Origin: Bryobacterales bacterium
GTDB taxonomy: Bacteria > Acidobacteriota > Terriglobia > Bryobacterales > Bryobacteraceae
NCBI GenBank assembly: GCA_016789785.1
Contig: JAEUQE010000114.1
Span: 1 to 22,599 of the forward strand
Length of the DNA: 22,599 nt
Reading direction: 5' to 3'
Numbering within the stretch: position 1 is the stretch's first letter; every line of letters starts with the position of its first letter. The notes under the pieces were generated by a model. The model was not told the origin of the DNA. It was given only the letters and a program-made list of their open reading frames with translations, and ran no database searches. Positions 8,249 through 15,013 of this stretch are shown in pieces. The position numbers and the translations under genes are program-made.

Positions 8249-9838
8249 ATGAAGTACCACGCTCCAGCTTCGATTCGCTACGGCCGGCCGGTCTCGCCGT
8301 CGCGCAAGAACCAGCAAGGCTTCGTGCTGATGTTCGTGTTTCTGCTGGCAGCCGCGGCGGCGCTGACCATCTATCTCGAACTTCCGCGGGTCGCCTTCGA
8401 ATCGCAGCGTCTGCGCGAGGAGATCCTGGTCGAGCGAGGTCTGGAGTATCGCCGCGCCATCCAACTCTACGTACGCAAGGTGCGCCAGTATCCCCCCACC
8501 ATCGAAGCGCTCGAACGGACGAACGGCAAGCGCTTCCTTCGCAGGCGCTACGTCGATCCGATGACTGGCAAGGATGAATGGCGGCTGATCCATATCGGGC
8601 CGAACGGCGAGTTCACCGACAGTGTGTTGAACCAGGGGCAGAAGGAAGGTCAGGGCAACCAGAACACTTTCATCACCGAGGGCCCTTCCATCGGCTCCAC
8701 GCAGCCGCAGGGCCAGAGCGGGGCGACCATCGCGAATCGCATGCGGCAGAGCGATATGGCCGGCGCGCCGGGGCAGGGCGGTGGTGTCGAGAACAACGGC
8801 GGTGGCTACTTCAATCCGAATCAGGGGCAGGGGCTGACGCCTGAACAGCAACAGCAGCAGATGCAGCAGCAGCTTCTGCAACAGCAACAACAACAGATGA
8901 TGGCGCTGCAGCAGCAACAACAGCAGCAGGGTCAACAGCAGCCGCATGCCGGTGGGATCGGCGCGCCGCTATCGGCTTACATGCAGCAGCAAGGTCAGCA
9001 ACAGCAGCAGGCACCCGGCTTTCCGCAGCAGCAAACAGGGATGGCCGCGCAAGGTGGATTGCCTCAGCCTCCGGGTGTTCCACAGCAGGGCATGCCGCAA
9101 CAAGGGTTTCCGCAGCAGGGGTTTCCTCAGCAAGGATTCCCACAGCAAGGCTTTCCTCAGGGACAGGGGGCCGGGTTTGCGCAGGTTCAGGGTCAGCAGG
9201 GCGGGTTTCCCTATAATCCCTCCATGCGGATTACGACGCCGCAGCCACAGCAACCTCAGTATCCCGGATATGGAACCCAAGTGCCTGCGAACTCTCAGAC
9301 ACAGGGTCAACCATCGTATCCTCAGCCTGGCGTTAGCCAGCCCGCCATGGGCCAGCCGCAGAACGCGAATGCTCGCGATATGATCAATCGCATCCTCACC
9401 ACTCCGCGGGGCGCTCCCGGCACTGCCGGTGCCGGCCTGGGTGGGCAAACGTTCGGCGCCGGAATCGCAGGCGTGGCGAGCAAGTACGAAGCCGAGGGCA
9501 TTAAGCTGGTCAACGATCGCAGTCTGTACAACGAGTGGGAGTTTCTCTACGACGCCAAACGTGACCCCGTGATGGGCGGCGGTGGGGGCAGCATAGGCCA
9601 GGTTCCTCAGGGACAGATGAATCCTGGAAACACCGTCGGCACGGGCAAGCCAAATACCGGTTTCGGACAAGGCAGTGGCTTCGGACAAGGCAGTGGTTTC
9701 GGACAGGGGAGTGGTTTCGGAACAGGCTCGGGCTCTGGATTTGGCAGCGGATCCGGATTCGGCAGTGGGTCGGGGGCCGGTAGCGGATCCGGGTTCGGCA
9801 GCGGCAGCAACCCCAGCCCGGGAAGCCGCCGCCGCTGA
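8249..9838 (+). CDS. Prepilin-like protein with Gln-rich and Gly/Ser-rich low-complexity tail
   Basis: Product of 529 aa, last gene of the pilus operon. Residues 18-50 look like a class III prepilin leader and helix: a basic stretch, then G24-F25 and FVLMFVFLLAAAAALTIY. Residues 50-130 contain RRAIQLYVRKVRQYPPTIE and RRYVDPMTGKDEWRLI, a GspG/pseudopilin-like pattern. After this the chain is low complexity: Gln runs at about 195-235, five PQQGF-type repeats at about 285-310, then Gly/Ser repeats to the end. A short ordered island, KYEAEGIKLVNDRSLYNEWE from 412, interrupts it. The Glu at +5 of typical pilins is replaced by Phe. It is convergent with tpiA, ten bases away. Export and assembly as a minor pseudopilin is inferred; a membrane-anchored adhesin-like protein is the alternative. 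Confidence 0.6.
   Translation: MKYHAPASIRYGRPVSPSRKNQQGFVLMFVFLLAAAAALTIYLELPRVAFESQRLREEILVERGLEYRRAIQLYVRKVRQYPPTIEALERTNGKRFLRRRYVDPMTGKDEWRLIHIGPNGEFTDSVLNQGQKEGQGNQNTFITEGPSIGSTQPQGQSGATIANRMRQSDMAGAPGQGGGVENNGGGYFNPNQGQGLTPEQQQQQMQQQLLQQQQQQMMALQQQQQQQGQQQPHAGGIGAPLSAYMQQQGQQQQQAPGFPQQQTGMAAQGGLPQPPGVPQQGMPQQGFPQQGFPQQGFPQQGFPQGQGAGFAQVQGQQGGFPYNPSMRITTPQPQQPQYPGYGTQVPANSQTQGQPSYPQPGVSQPAMGQPQNANARDMINRILTTPRGAPGTAGAGLGGQTFGAGIAGVASKYEAEGIKLVNDRSLYNEWEFLYDAKRDPVMGGGGGSIGQVPQGQMNPGNTVGTGKPNTGFGQGSGFGQGSGFGQGSGFGTGSGSGFGSGSGFGSGSGAGSGSGFGSGSNPSPGSRRR
8847..8946 (+). repeat. CAG/CAA microsatellite-like tract encoding poly-Gln
   Basis: Nearly continuous CAG/CAA codons, broken by a few ATG, CTG and GCG codons, inside the prepilin-like gene. 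The mixture of the two Gln codons limits slippage but still gives a simple-sequence tract. Confidence 0.8.
9659..9730 (+). repeat. Four 18-bp tandem repeats (GFGQGS units)
   Basis: Units at 9659-9676, 9677-9694, 9695-9712 and 9713-9730. The first two differ by one base, the third by a few, and the fourth is diverged (GFGTGS). More degenerate Gly/Ser repeats continue to about 9811. All lie in frame in the tail of the prepilin-like gene. Confidence 0.85.
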
Positions 9839-9848
9839 TCCATTCAAT

Positions 9849-10598
9849 CTAGAAATTCACGATCCCCGAGAACGACGCCGCCTCCAGGCTCGCGCCTCCG
9901 ACCAGCGCACCATCGATCTCCGGCTGCGCCATCAAGCCCTTCACGTTGTCCGGCTTCACACTGCCGCCATAGAGAATCCGTGTCGCCGCACCTGCATCGG
10001 AGCCGAACTTCGCCGTAACCAGACCTCGCAACGCACGGTGTGCATCGGCGGCGATCTCCGGCGTTGCGGTCTTGCCCGTCCCAATCGCCCACACCGGCTC
10101 ATAAGCGATAGTCACCTGAGCGAACTGCTCTGGTGTCAGAGGCGCGATGCCGCCTTCGAACTGCGTCTTCAGCACGAGTTCGGTTTCCCCCGCCTCGCGC
10201 TCGGCCAGCAACTCGCCGACGCAGACAATCGGCTTCAGCCCGCACGCCAGGGCAGCCTGCGTCCGCTGCAGAACGGTGGCGTCGGTCTCGCCGAAGAACT
10301 GCCTGCGCTCGCTGTGGCCAATGATGACCCACTTCGCGCCGGCGGCCAGAATCATCGGCCCCGACACTTCGCCCGTGAACGCGCCTTCGTTCTTCCAATA
10401 CAAGTTCTGCGCGCCGATCTCGACGCGGCTGGTTTCGGTAGCTTCAACGGCTGCCGGGATGTTGATAAAGGTCGGACAAATGACGATGTCCGCGTGCGTG
10501 GACGCCGCAACCAGGGGAAGGAATTTCTCGAAGAATGCTTTGGTTTCGCCGGCGTTCTTGTACATCTTCCAGTTGCCGGCCAGGAGTGGTTTGCGCAT
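9849..10598 (-). CDS. tpiA: Triosephosphate isomerase
   Basis: Glycolytic and gluconeogenic enzyme of 249 aa that interconverts dihydroxyacetone phosphate and glyceraldehyde 3-phosphate in the cytoplasm. The catalytic set is complete: Asn9 and Lys11 in AGNWKM, His95 in IIGHSERR, and Glu167 in AYEPVWAIGTG, the latter running into the phosphate-gripping loop 6. ILYGGSVKPDN closes the phosphate site. The ATG at 10598 is chosen because it opens the canonical MRKPLLAGNWK and has aggagag seven bases upstream; the frame stays open for 44 more codons but these look non-coding. It is probably the last gene of a unit with the DUF1232 and epimerase genes upstream. No secG follows. Confidence 0.97.
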   Translation of the reverse strand: MRKPLLAGNWKMYKNAGETKAFFEKFLPLVAASTHADIVICPTFINIPAAVEATETSRVEIGAQNLYWKNEGAFTGEVSGPMILAAGAKWVIIGHSERRQFFGETDATVLQRTQAALACGLKPIVCVGELLAEREAGETELVLKTQFEGGIAPLTPEQFAQVTIAYEPVWAIGTGKTATPEIAADAHRALRGLVTAKFGSDAGAATRILYGGSVKPDNVKGLMAQPEIDGALVGGASLEAASFSGIVNF

Positions 10599-10668
10599 AA
10601 GAGTGCTCTCCTGCCATTCTCGCAACTTAGTCCCACCCAATGCCACCGGCGCGCAGGACCGGGAACCC

Positions 10669-11001
10669 CTATCCCGGCAGTTTACCGATCCCCGCCGGAG
10701 TGATCTGCCGCAGAGGCAACCGCCGGCCAAGGTGTTTGATGTAGAACCAGACGGCCATCAGGACGATGAGATCGTCCACCCATCCCACGCCAACGAACAC
10801 ATCCGGGACTGCGTCCACCGGGCTCAAGCCATAGGCGGCACCCATCACCGCCGACACCAGAGCCTTCAGTGCCACGCCCGCCCGCATCGCCACACGCCAA
10901 GCGACCCACGCACGCACCGCAAGCCGCAACGCGTGGTAGCCGCAATAGAGCAGAATGCCAAGGCCGATCACTTTGGCCGCAAGAATCAGGTAGTCGCCCA
11001 A
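10669..11001 (-). CDS. DUF1232 (YkvA-like) membrane protein
   Basis: Product of 110 aa, read from a TTG at 11001 that has ggagg six bases upstream. Residues 57-82 carry the DUF1232 signature YGLSPVDAVPDVFVGVGWVD followed by DLIVL; this matches the family pattern Y-x-L-S-P-x-D-x-x-P-D. A hydrophobic helix at about 7-25 and the hydrophobic C-terminal half suggest two membrane segments. The function of the family is not known. It lies 27 bases after the epimerase and 70 bases before tpiA on the same strand. Confidence 0.85.
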   Translation of the reverse strand: MGDYLILAAKVIGLGILLYCGYHALRLAVRAWVAWRVAMRAGVALKALVSAVMGAAYGLSPVDAVPDVFVGVGWVDDLIVLMAVWFYIKHLGRRLPLRQITPAGIGKLPG

Positions 11002-11028
11002 CGAATCGCCTCCCGCTGACAGTAGATG

Positions 11029-11895
11029 TCAGGAGGCCATCATGCGTTTCACTTCTTCGAGCACATTTGGATAGCGGGGATCCCATCCAAGCAGGCGGCC
11101 TGCCTTGGTCGTCATGACGCGTTGATCCATGATCAGCGCATCAGCCAGCGGTCCCATCTGCGTGCGGGCCACATCGAGAGGGATCGTCTCCACCCGCGCA
11201 CCCGTTGCTTCGGCGACACTGCGCACCGTGAACGCGGGGCCATCGGCCGCAAGAAACAACTCACCGCCAAGGGGCGACTCCACGGCGAGCACATAGAGCT
11301 TCGCCAATCCCTCCACGGGCACGAAGCTCATGTGATTGTTCCCGTCTCCCACGATGTGAACAACGCCGGTCTGCCGGGCCTCCTTCACGAAGCCGGCCGT
11401 GAATCCGCCGCCACGCCCATAGACCATCGCGGGCCGGATCACGATTCCACGCACTTTGCGTTCCCCTCCGCCCATCACAAGCTGCTCCACTGCCGGCCGC
11501 CACGCAACGATTGCGGGTGGGCGCGGCTTCCAGATCTCGCCGGCGACATGGCCCTTGGTGTCGCCCAGCACCCACACGCCGCTCGTGTAGAGAAAGGGCT
11601 TACCGGATCCAGCCAGCGCGTCAAGAATTGTGCGGACAGCGGCTTCGTCCACTTGGGCGGTATCGGCGCCCCACGACATCGCGGCATGAATCACACCGTC
11701 GGCCCGTGCAGCCGCGGTGCGTAGGGCCGCCGGAGCCGTGAGATCGCCGCTGATGGGCTCGACGCCACTTGCCTTCAGCTTCGCGGCTGCGTCCTGCGAC
11801 CGCGCCAGCCCGCTGACGGTGTGGCCCGCTTTGCGCAGTTCCTCCGCGATCACGCTGCCGACGTAGCCGGTTGCTCCAGTGAGGAAGATGTTCAT
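11029..11895 (-). CDS. Atypical SDR NAD(P)-dependent epimerase/dehydratase-like protein
   Basis: Product of 288 aa with an N-terminal Rossmann fold, TGATGYVGS at residues 6-14 being the glycine-rich nucleotide site. Further marks are SGDLTAP (residues 54-60), DGVIHAA, FLYTSGVWVLG and IRPAMVYGRGGG, as in extended SDR epimerases. The usual catalytic Tyr-x-x-x-Lys is not evident; the matching place reads AWRPAVEQLV, as in atypical SDRs, so the reaction and substrate cannot be given. The ATG has ggaag five bases upstream. Only 16 bases separate this start from the end of the mobile-element-like sequence, so its promoter probably lies in that element. Confidence 0.85.
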   Translation of the reverse strand: MNIFLTGATGYVGSVIAEELRKAGHTVSGLARSQDAAAKLKASGVEPISGDLTAPAALRTAAARADGVIHAAMSWGADTAQVDEAAVRTILDALAGSGKPFLYTSGVWVLGDTKGHVAGEIWKPRPPAIVAWRPAVEQLVMGGGERKVRGIVIRPAMVYGRGGGFTAGFVKEARQTGVVHIVGDGNNHMSFVPVEGLAKLYVLAVESPLGGELFLAADGPAFTVRSVAEATGARVETIPLDVARTQMGPLADALIMDQRVMTTKAGRLLGWDPRYPNVLEEVKRMMAS

Positions 11896-11967
11896 GGTTC
11901 TTCCGTCACTCTAGCACCAATACTCTTCACTTTCGCATTCTGACGCGGCGTACCTTTCGGTAGCGCT

Positions 11968-11979
11968 AGGCTTAAGCCT
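11968..11979. repeat. Perfect 12-bp palindrome in left arm of the MITE-like element
   Basis: aggcttaagcct is self-complementary. It is part of the left subterminal arm; the corresponding right arm holds agcc-tgaa-ggct at 12156-12167. Confidence 0.7.
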
Positions 11980-12131
11980 GCCGCGCCCGAGACTAAGAAT
12001 AGACTGACTCATCTCGGTGTAAGGCGAGGTGAACGAACACGTGCGATCGCCGAGATCCCAAACCGCCTAACCGTCCTGCTGGCCGAGCGCTTGTGCTCCA
12101 CCTGGGGCGATTCGCTGGCCCCGACCACAGT

Positions 12132-12151
12132 CCTCGACACGATTGTCGAGG
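12132..12151. repeat. Hairpin inside the MITE-like element
   Basis: cctcgaca-cgat-tgtcgagg forms a perfect 8-bp stem with a 4-base loop. No T-tract follows on either strand, so it is not a standard terminator. Confidence 0.65.
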
Positions 12152-12203
12152 CGTCAGCCTGAAGGCTGCGTTACCGTAGCCGGCACCGAAGTGAGTATTG
12201 GTG

Positions 12204-13538
12204 CTAAGCGCGCTTCTTCTTTCCTTTCTTGCCCTGCCTTTCCGTGCGCCAAGCCGGTGGCTTCAACTCGCGATTCCAGGCCTCCCAGTCCGTCTTCAAC
12301 TCCTGTGCTTTTGCTGACTCCGCGGACGCCAGATTCTTCGTCTCACTGATGTCCTGCCTCAGGTTGTAGAGTTGCCAGTCGCCGTCGCCAGTGTTCAGCA
12401 GTTTCCAGTCTCCCTTCCGGACCGCCGCCTGTGGGCCAAATCGCCAATAGAGCCTGTCGTGCGGATCGGAAGCCGTCTTGCCATGGACGTGAGGAACCAG
12501 GTCGACGCCATCGAGCGCCGGCGCCTTGCCACCGGCCGCTGCGACGGCGGTCGGATGAATGTCGAGCGCGATCACTGGCTTGTCGTAGACCCTGCCGGCG
12601 GGCACGTGCCCTTTCCACTGCATCAGGAATGGAACGCGGATACCGCCTTCGAGCACCTGGCCCTTGAAGCCGCGCAGGGGCGTGTTCTTCGATGTTGTCT
12701 GCGCCGTCGGTCCGCCATTGTCGCTAATGAAGAAGATCAGCGTGTCTTCCTCCTGTTTGTGTTCGCGAACCTTCGCCAGCACCTTGCCGATCGCGTCGTC
12801 CATGGCGGCCATCATCGCAGCGTGGGTGCGGCGCCGCGAATCGGTGATGGACGTAAATCGTGACTCGTACCGCTGCACTGCTTCCATCGGCGCATGCACG
12901 GCGTTGAACGGCAGGTACAGGAAGTATGGCGCGTTCTTTCTTCGCTCCATGAATGCTGCTGCCTCGCGGCCAAGGGCATCTGTGAGGTACTCCTTCTCCT
13001 CCACCTCCTCCATGCCTCGCATCACCGGATTGCCGTCCCGATCCCGTTCGCGCGAGTTCAGATAGGAGTGCGCTCCGCCGGGAAATCCGAAGAACTCATC
13101 GAAGCCGCGCTTGGGCGGCAGAAATTCCTTACGGTAGCCGAGATGCCACTTGCCCACCATTCCGGTCGCGTAGCCCAGGGACTTCATGCGGTCAGCCAGC
13201 GTCACTTCGTTGAGCGGGAGTCCGAAGTTGTCGCTTGCCTGCGCGGCCGGACCGGGATTGAATTCATGGCCGAAGCGCTGCTGATAGCGGCCCGTGATCA
13301 GACCGGCACGTGTGGGACTGCACACTGGGCACGAAACATACCCATTCGTGAAACGGACGCCGTTGCGTGCAATGGAATCGATATGGGGAGTGGGGATGTC
13401 GTCGCAGCCTTGTACGCCAATCCCGGCGTAGCCAAGGTCATCGGCGACGATCAGAATGACATTCGGCTTGCGGGCGGCGGAGAGATTGGGCGCGAGCAGG
13501 GCAGCAGCGCTGCCGCGGAGAAAGTCACGGCGATTCAT
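12204..13538 (-). CDS. Tat-exported arylsulfatase-family protein
   Basis: Periplasmic or secreted sulfatase of 444 aa that should hydrolyse sulfate esters. The start MNRRDFLRGSAAALLA is a twin-arginine signal; the frame is open for about 80 codons upstream but these lack the signal context. The sulfatase signature CSPTRAGLITGRY begins at Cys73, the residue converted to formylglycine. Other active-site features are Asp33-Asp34 for metal, Lys130 and His132 in GKWHLG, His215 in NAVHAPM, and Asp273-Asn274 in FISDNGG. The C-terminus is a Lys/Arg-rich tail. The TAG stop at 12204-12206 lies within the right terminal repeat of the adjoining MITE-like element. A separate formylglycine-generating enzyme would be needed; none is in the window. 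Substrate is unknown. Confidence 0.93.
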   Translation of the reverse strand: MNRRDFLRGSAAALLAPNLSAARKPNVILIVADDLGYAGIGVQGCDDIPTPHIDSIARNGVRFTNGYVSCPVCSPTRAGLITGRYQQRFGHEFNPGPAAQASDNFGLPLNEVTLADRMKSLGYATGMVGKWHLGYRKEFLPPKRGFDEFFGFPGGAHSYLNSRERDRDGNPVMRGMEEVEEKEYLTDALGREAAAFMERRKNAPYFLYLPFNAVHAPMEAVQRYESRFTSITDSRRRTHAAMMAAMDDAIGKVLAKVREHKQEEDTLIFFISDNGGPTAQTTSKNTPLRGFKGQVLEGGIRVPFLMQWKGHVPAGRVYDKPVIALDIHPTAVAAAGGKAPALDGVDLVPHVHGKTASDPHDRLYWRFGPQAAVRKGDWKLLNTGDGDWQLYNLRQDISETKNLASAESAKAQELKTDWEAWNRELKPPAWRTERQGKKGKKKRA

Positions 13539-13704
13539 CATGCCACAGCATAACCCTGGTGGGAGGGAAAAGTTCCTCATGGGTGCGTGCGGAACATCCT
13601 GTTGTGTAGGACGCGCGTGCAGGATTGGAGCCTCTTCAAACTTCATGCGCCGCCTCATTGTACTCGCAGGCATTCCAACCGATCCAATCCCACCCGCTCG
13701 TCGA

Positions 13705-13710
13705 TATAAT
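13705..13710 (+). promoter_or_regulatory. Consensus -10 (TATAAT) before the beta-propeller gene
   Basis: An exact TATAAT ends nine bases before the ATG at 13720. No good -35 is seen 16-18 bases upstream. If used, transcription would begin about three bases before the ATG, which would exclude the nearby ggag from the message. Confidence 0.35.
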
Positions 13711-13719
13711 GCGGGAGTC

Positions 13720-14688
13720 ATGTGGCTCTTCCTTCTGATTGCCTCAAGTCTCGCCTGTGCCGCCGAGATCCCGAACATGGTGGTGGTGGAGAAGAAGGCC
13801 GGTGCGGCCGGGTTCTACGACGCGTCGGGCAAGCGTGTGGCTGGCGTGAAAGTCGGCACACACCCTCACGAAATCGTGTTCTCCGCGGATCGCAAGCTCG
13901 CTTATATCTCTGACAATGGCATTCTCTGGATGCAGTACGCAGGGGAAGGGGGCAACACCATTTCGATCATCGATCTGGCCGGCCGCAAGAAAGCCGGAGT
14001 GATCGATCTTGGCGCCAACCGCCGTCCCCACGGGATGGATCTCGATGCGAAGACCAACCGTCTGGTGTGCACCACCGAGAATCCCGACGGCTTGCTGCTG
14101 ATTGATCTGACCACTCGCCAGATTCTGCGCCGTTACGACGTGAAGGGCGAGGACCCGCATATGGTGCTCTTCGGGCCGGATGGCAAATGGGCGTACGTGA
14201 GCAACTCCACGTCGAACACCATTGCGGCTGTGCATCTGGAAAGTGGCAATGTGAAACTGATTCCCACGGATGCGCGCCCACAGGGTGGTGTGCTCTCGAA
14301 CGATCGCAAGACGATCTACATCACCAACTCCAATGGCAACTCGATTTCCATCATCGATCCCGCGAAGAACGAACGCACCGGGACGATTGCGACGGGCAAA
14401 GGACCCGCGCGGATCGTGATGACGCCAGATAGCAAGACGCTGATCTACAACCTGCAAGCTGGCCAGGCGGTTGCGTTCGCAGATGTGTCCACGAGGAAAG
14501 AAACGAAGGTCATTCCGCTCGGAGGCGATCCGCTTTCGTTGACCATGACGCCCGACGGCCAGTATGCCTTTGCGGGCGTGCAGGATCAGGACAAAATCTT
14601 CGTGATCTCCGTGCCGGAACGCAAGATCGTGAAAGTGATCCAGACACCGAAGGAGGCCGGACCAGATCCGGTGATGCCGCTGCCATGA
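13720..14688 (+). CDS. Secreted YVTN-type beta-propeller repeat protein
   Basis: Product of 322 aa starting at 13720. Residues 1 to about 17 (MWLFLLIASSLACAAE) form a signal peptide ending in an Ala-rich cleavage site. The rest consists of roughly 40-residue blade repeats of the YVTN/lactonase type, visible as GTHPHEIVFSADRKLAYISD, GEDPHMVLFGPDGKWAYVSN, DARPQGGVLSNDRKTIYITN and GDPLSLTMTPDGQYAFAGV. Such propellers act in the periplasm as binding or catalytic scaffolds; no specific activity can be named. It is divergent from the sulfatase (181 bases between starts), and the next gene starts in its stop codon. The frame is open for 88 codons upstream, without signal or ribosome site. Confidence 0.88.
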   Translation: MWLFLLIASSLACAAEIPNMVVVEKKAGAAGFYDASGKRVAGVKVGTHPHEIVFSADRKLAYISDNGILWMQYAGEGGNTISIIDLAGRKKAGVIDLGANRRPHGMDLDAKTNRLVCTTENPDGLLLIDLTTRQILRRYDVKGEDPHMVLFGPDGKWAYVSNSTSNTIAAVHLESGNVKLIPTDARPQGGVLSNDRKTIYITNSNGNSISIIDPAKNERTGTIATGKGPARIVMTPDSKTLIYNLQAGQAVAFADVSTRKETKVIPLGGDPLSLTMTPDGQYAFAGVQDQDKIFVISVPERKIVKVIQTPKEAGPDPVMPLP

Positions 14689-14981
14689 TCCGAGTGGCGT
14701 TTCTGATCCTCGTGATTTTCGGTGCGCTCGGTGCGCAGAGTCCAGAGCGCCGGACAGGCGCGCGGCGTGGCATGTCGAACTATCAGCCAACGCCGATCCG
14801 CAGCCGTCCAATCGCTCCACGGCGAGCGCCCCAGGCCAGCACGAACTTCCAGTTTCGCCCGCGAGCCGCAACTCGCCCAAGGTCGTTTCAGCCAAGGCCC
14901 ATTCCGCGTTCGCAGCCGCGAGTCGCGACGTTTCGTCCGCGGCCGATCGCGGCAAGGCCGATTACGCCGCGCCGGTACTGA
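14685..14981 (+). CDS. Small secreted Arg/Pro-rich protein (hypothetical)
   Basis: Product of 98 aa that starts in an ATGA overlap with the beta-propeller gene. MIRVAFLILVIFGALGAQS is a plausible signal peptide. The mature part has about 20 Arg and 15 Pro, no Lys and almost no acidic residues, with repeated RPI/RPRPI motifs and a C-terminal PRRY. No family is recognised. Translational coupling and the signal peptide argue that it is real, but other frames are open here too and low complexity makes any call weak. It could be a cationic partner of the propeller or a surface protein binding anionic polymers; both are guesses. Confidence 0.5.
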   Translation: MIRVAFLILVIFGALGAQSPERRTGARRGMSNYQPTPIRSRPIAPRRAPQASTNFQFRPRAATRPRSFQPRPIPRSQPRVATFRPRPIAARPITPRRY

Positions 14982-15013
14982 TCCTGTGGGCCCCGGCCGG
15001 CGCCAGCAATGAC

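Larger units (their letters stand above)
11912..12206. mobile_element. MITE-like element with 14-bp perfect terminal inverted repeats
   Basis: A 295-bp segment between the epimerase and sulfatase genes is bounded by tagcaccaatactc at 11912-11925 and its exact inverse at 12193-12206. Both ends finish in TA, which could be a TA target duplication as made by IS630/Tc1-like transposases. Inside, an imperfect subterminal inverted repeat pairs 11958-11980 with 12155-12176 (about 18 of 23 positions). No transposase-size frame is present. A non-autonomous transposon derivative is the simplest reading; a REP/BIME-type repeat is the alternative. This accounts for nearly all of the roughly 310-bp gene-free stretch here. 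Confidence 0.6.

Noticed and set aside
8847..9160. Gln-codon repeats as a CRISPR-like or other non-coding repeat array
   Set aside because: Repeats are in frame, vary at synonymous positions and have no spacers; they are simple coding repeats.
9675..10703. 342-codon plus-strand frame across the prepilin tail and tpiA
   Set aside because: It spans the end of one gene and the antisense of tpiA, whose active-site motifs fix the coding strand.
12143..12349. Short plus-strand frame running from the MITE-like element into the sulfatase gene
   Set aside because: It crosses the element boundary into antisense sulfatase sequence and resembles no protein.
13539..13778. N-terminal extension of the sulfatase
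   Set aside because: The twin-arginine signal starts at 13538; the extra 80 codons have no signal or conserved motif and lie in the divergent promoter region.
13744..14955. 403-codon open frame antisense to the beta-propeller gene
   Set aside because: The propeller frame has a signal peptide and blade repeats; the antisense product has neither and is His/Arg-rich.
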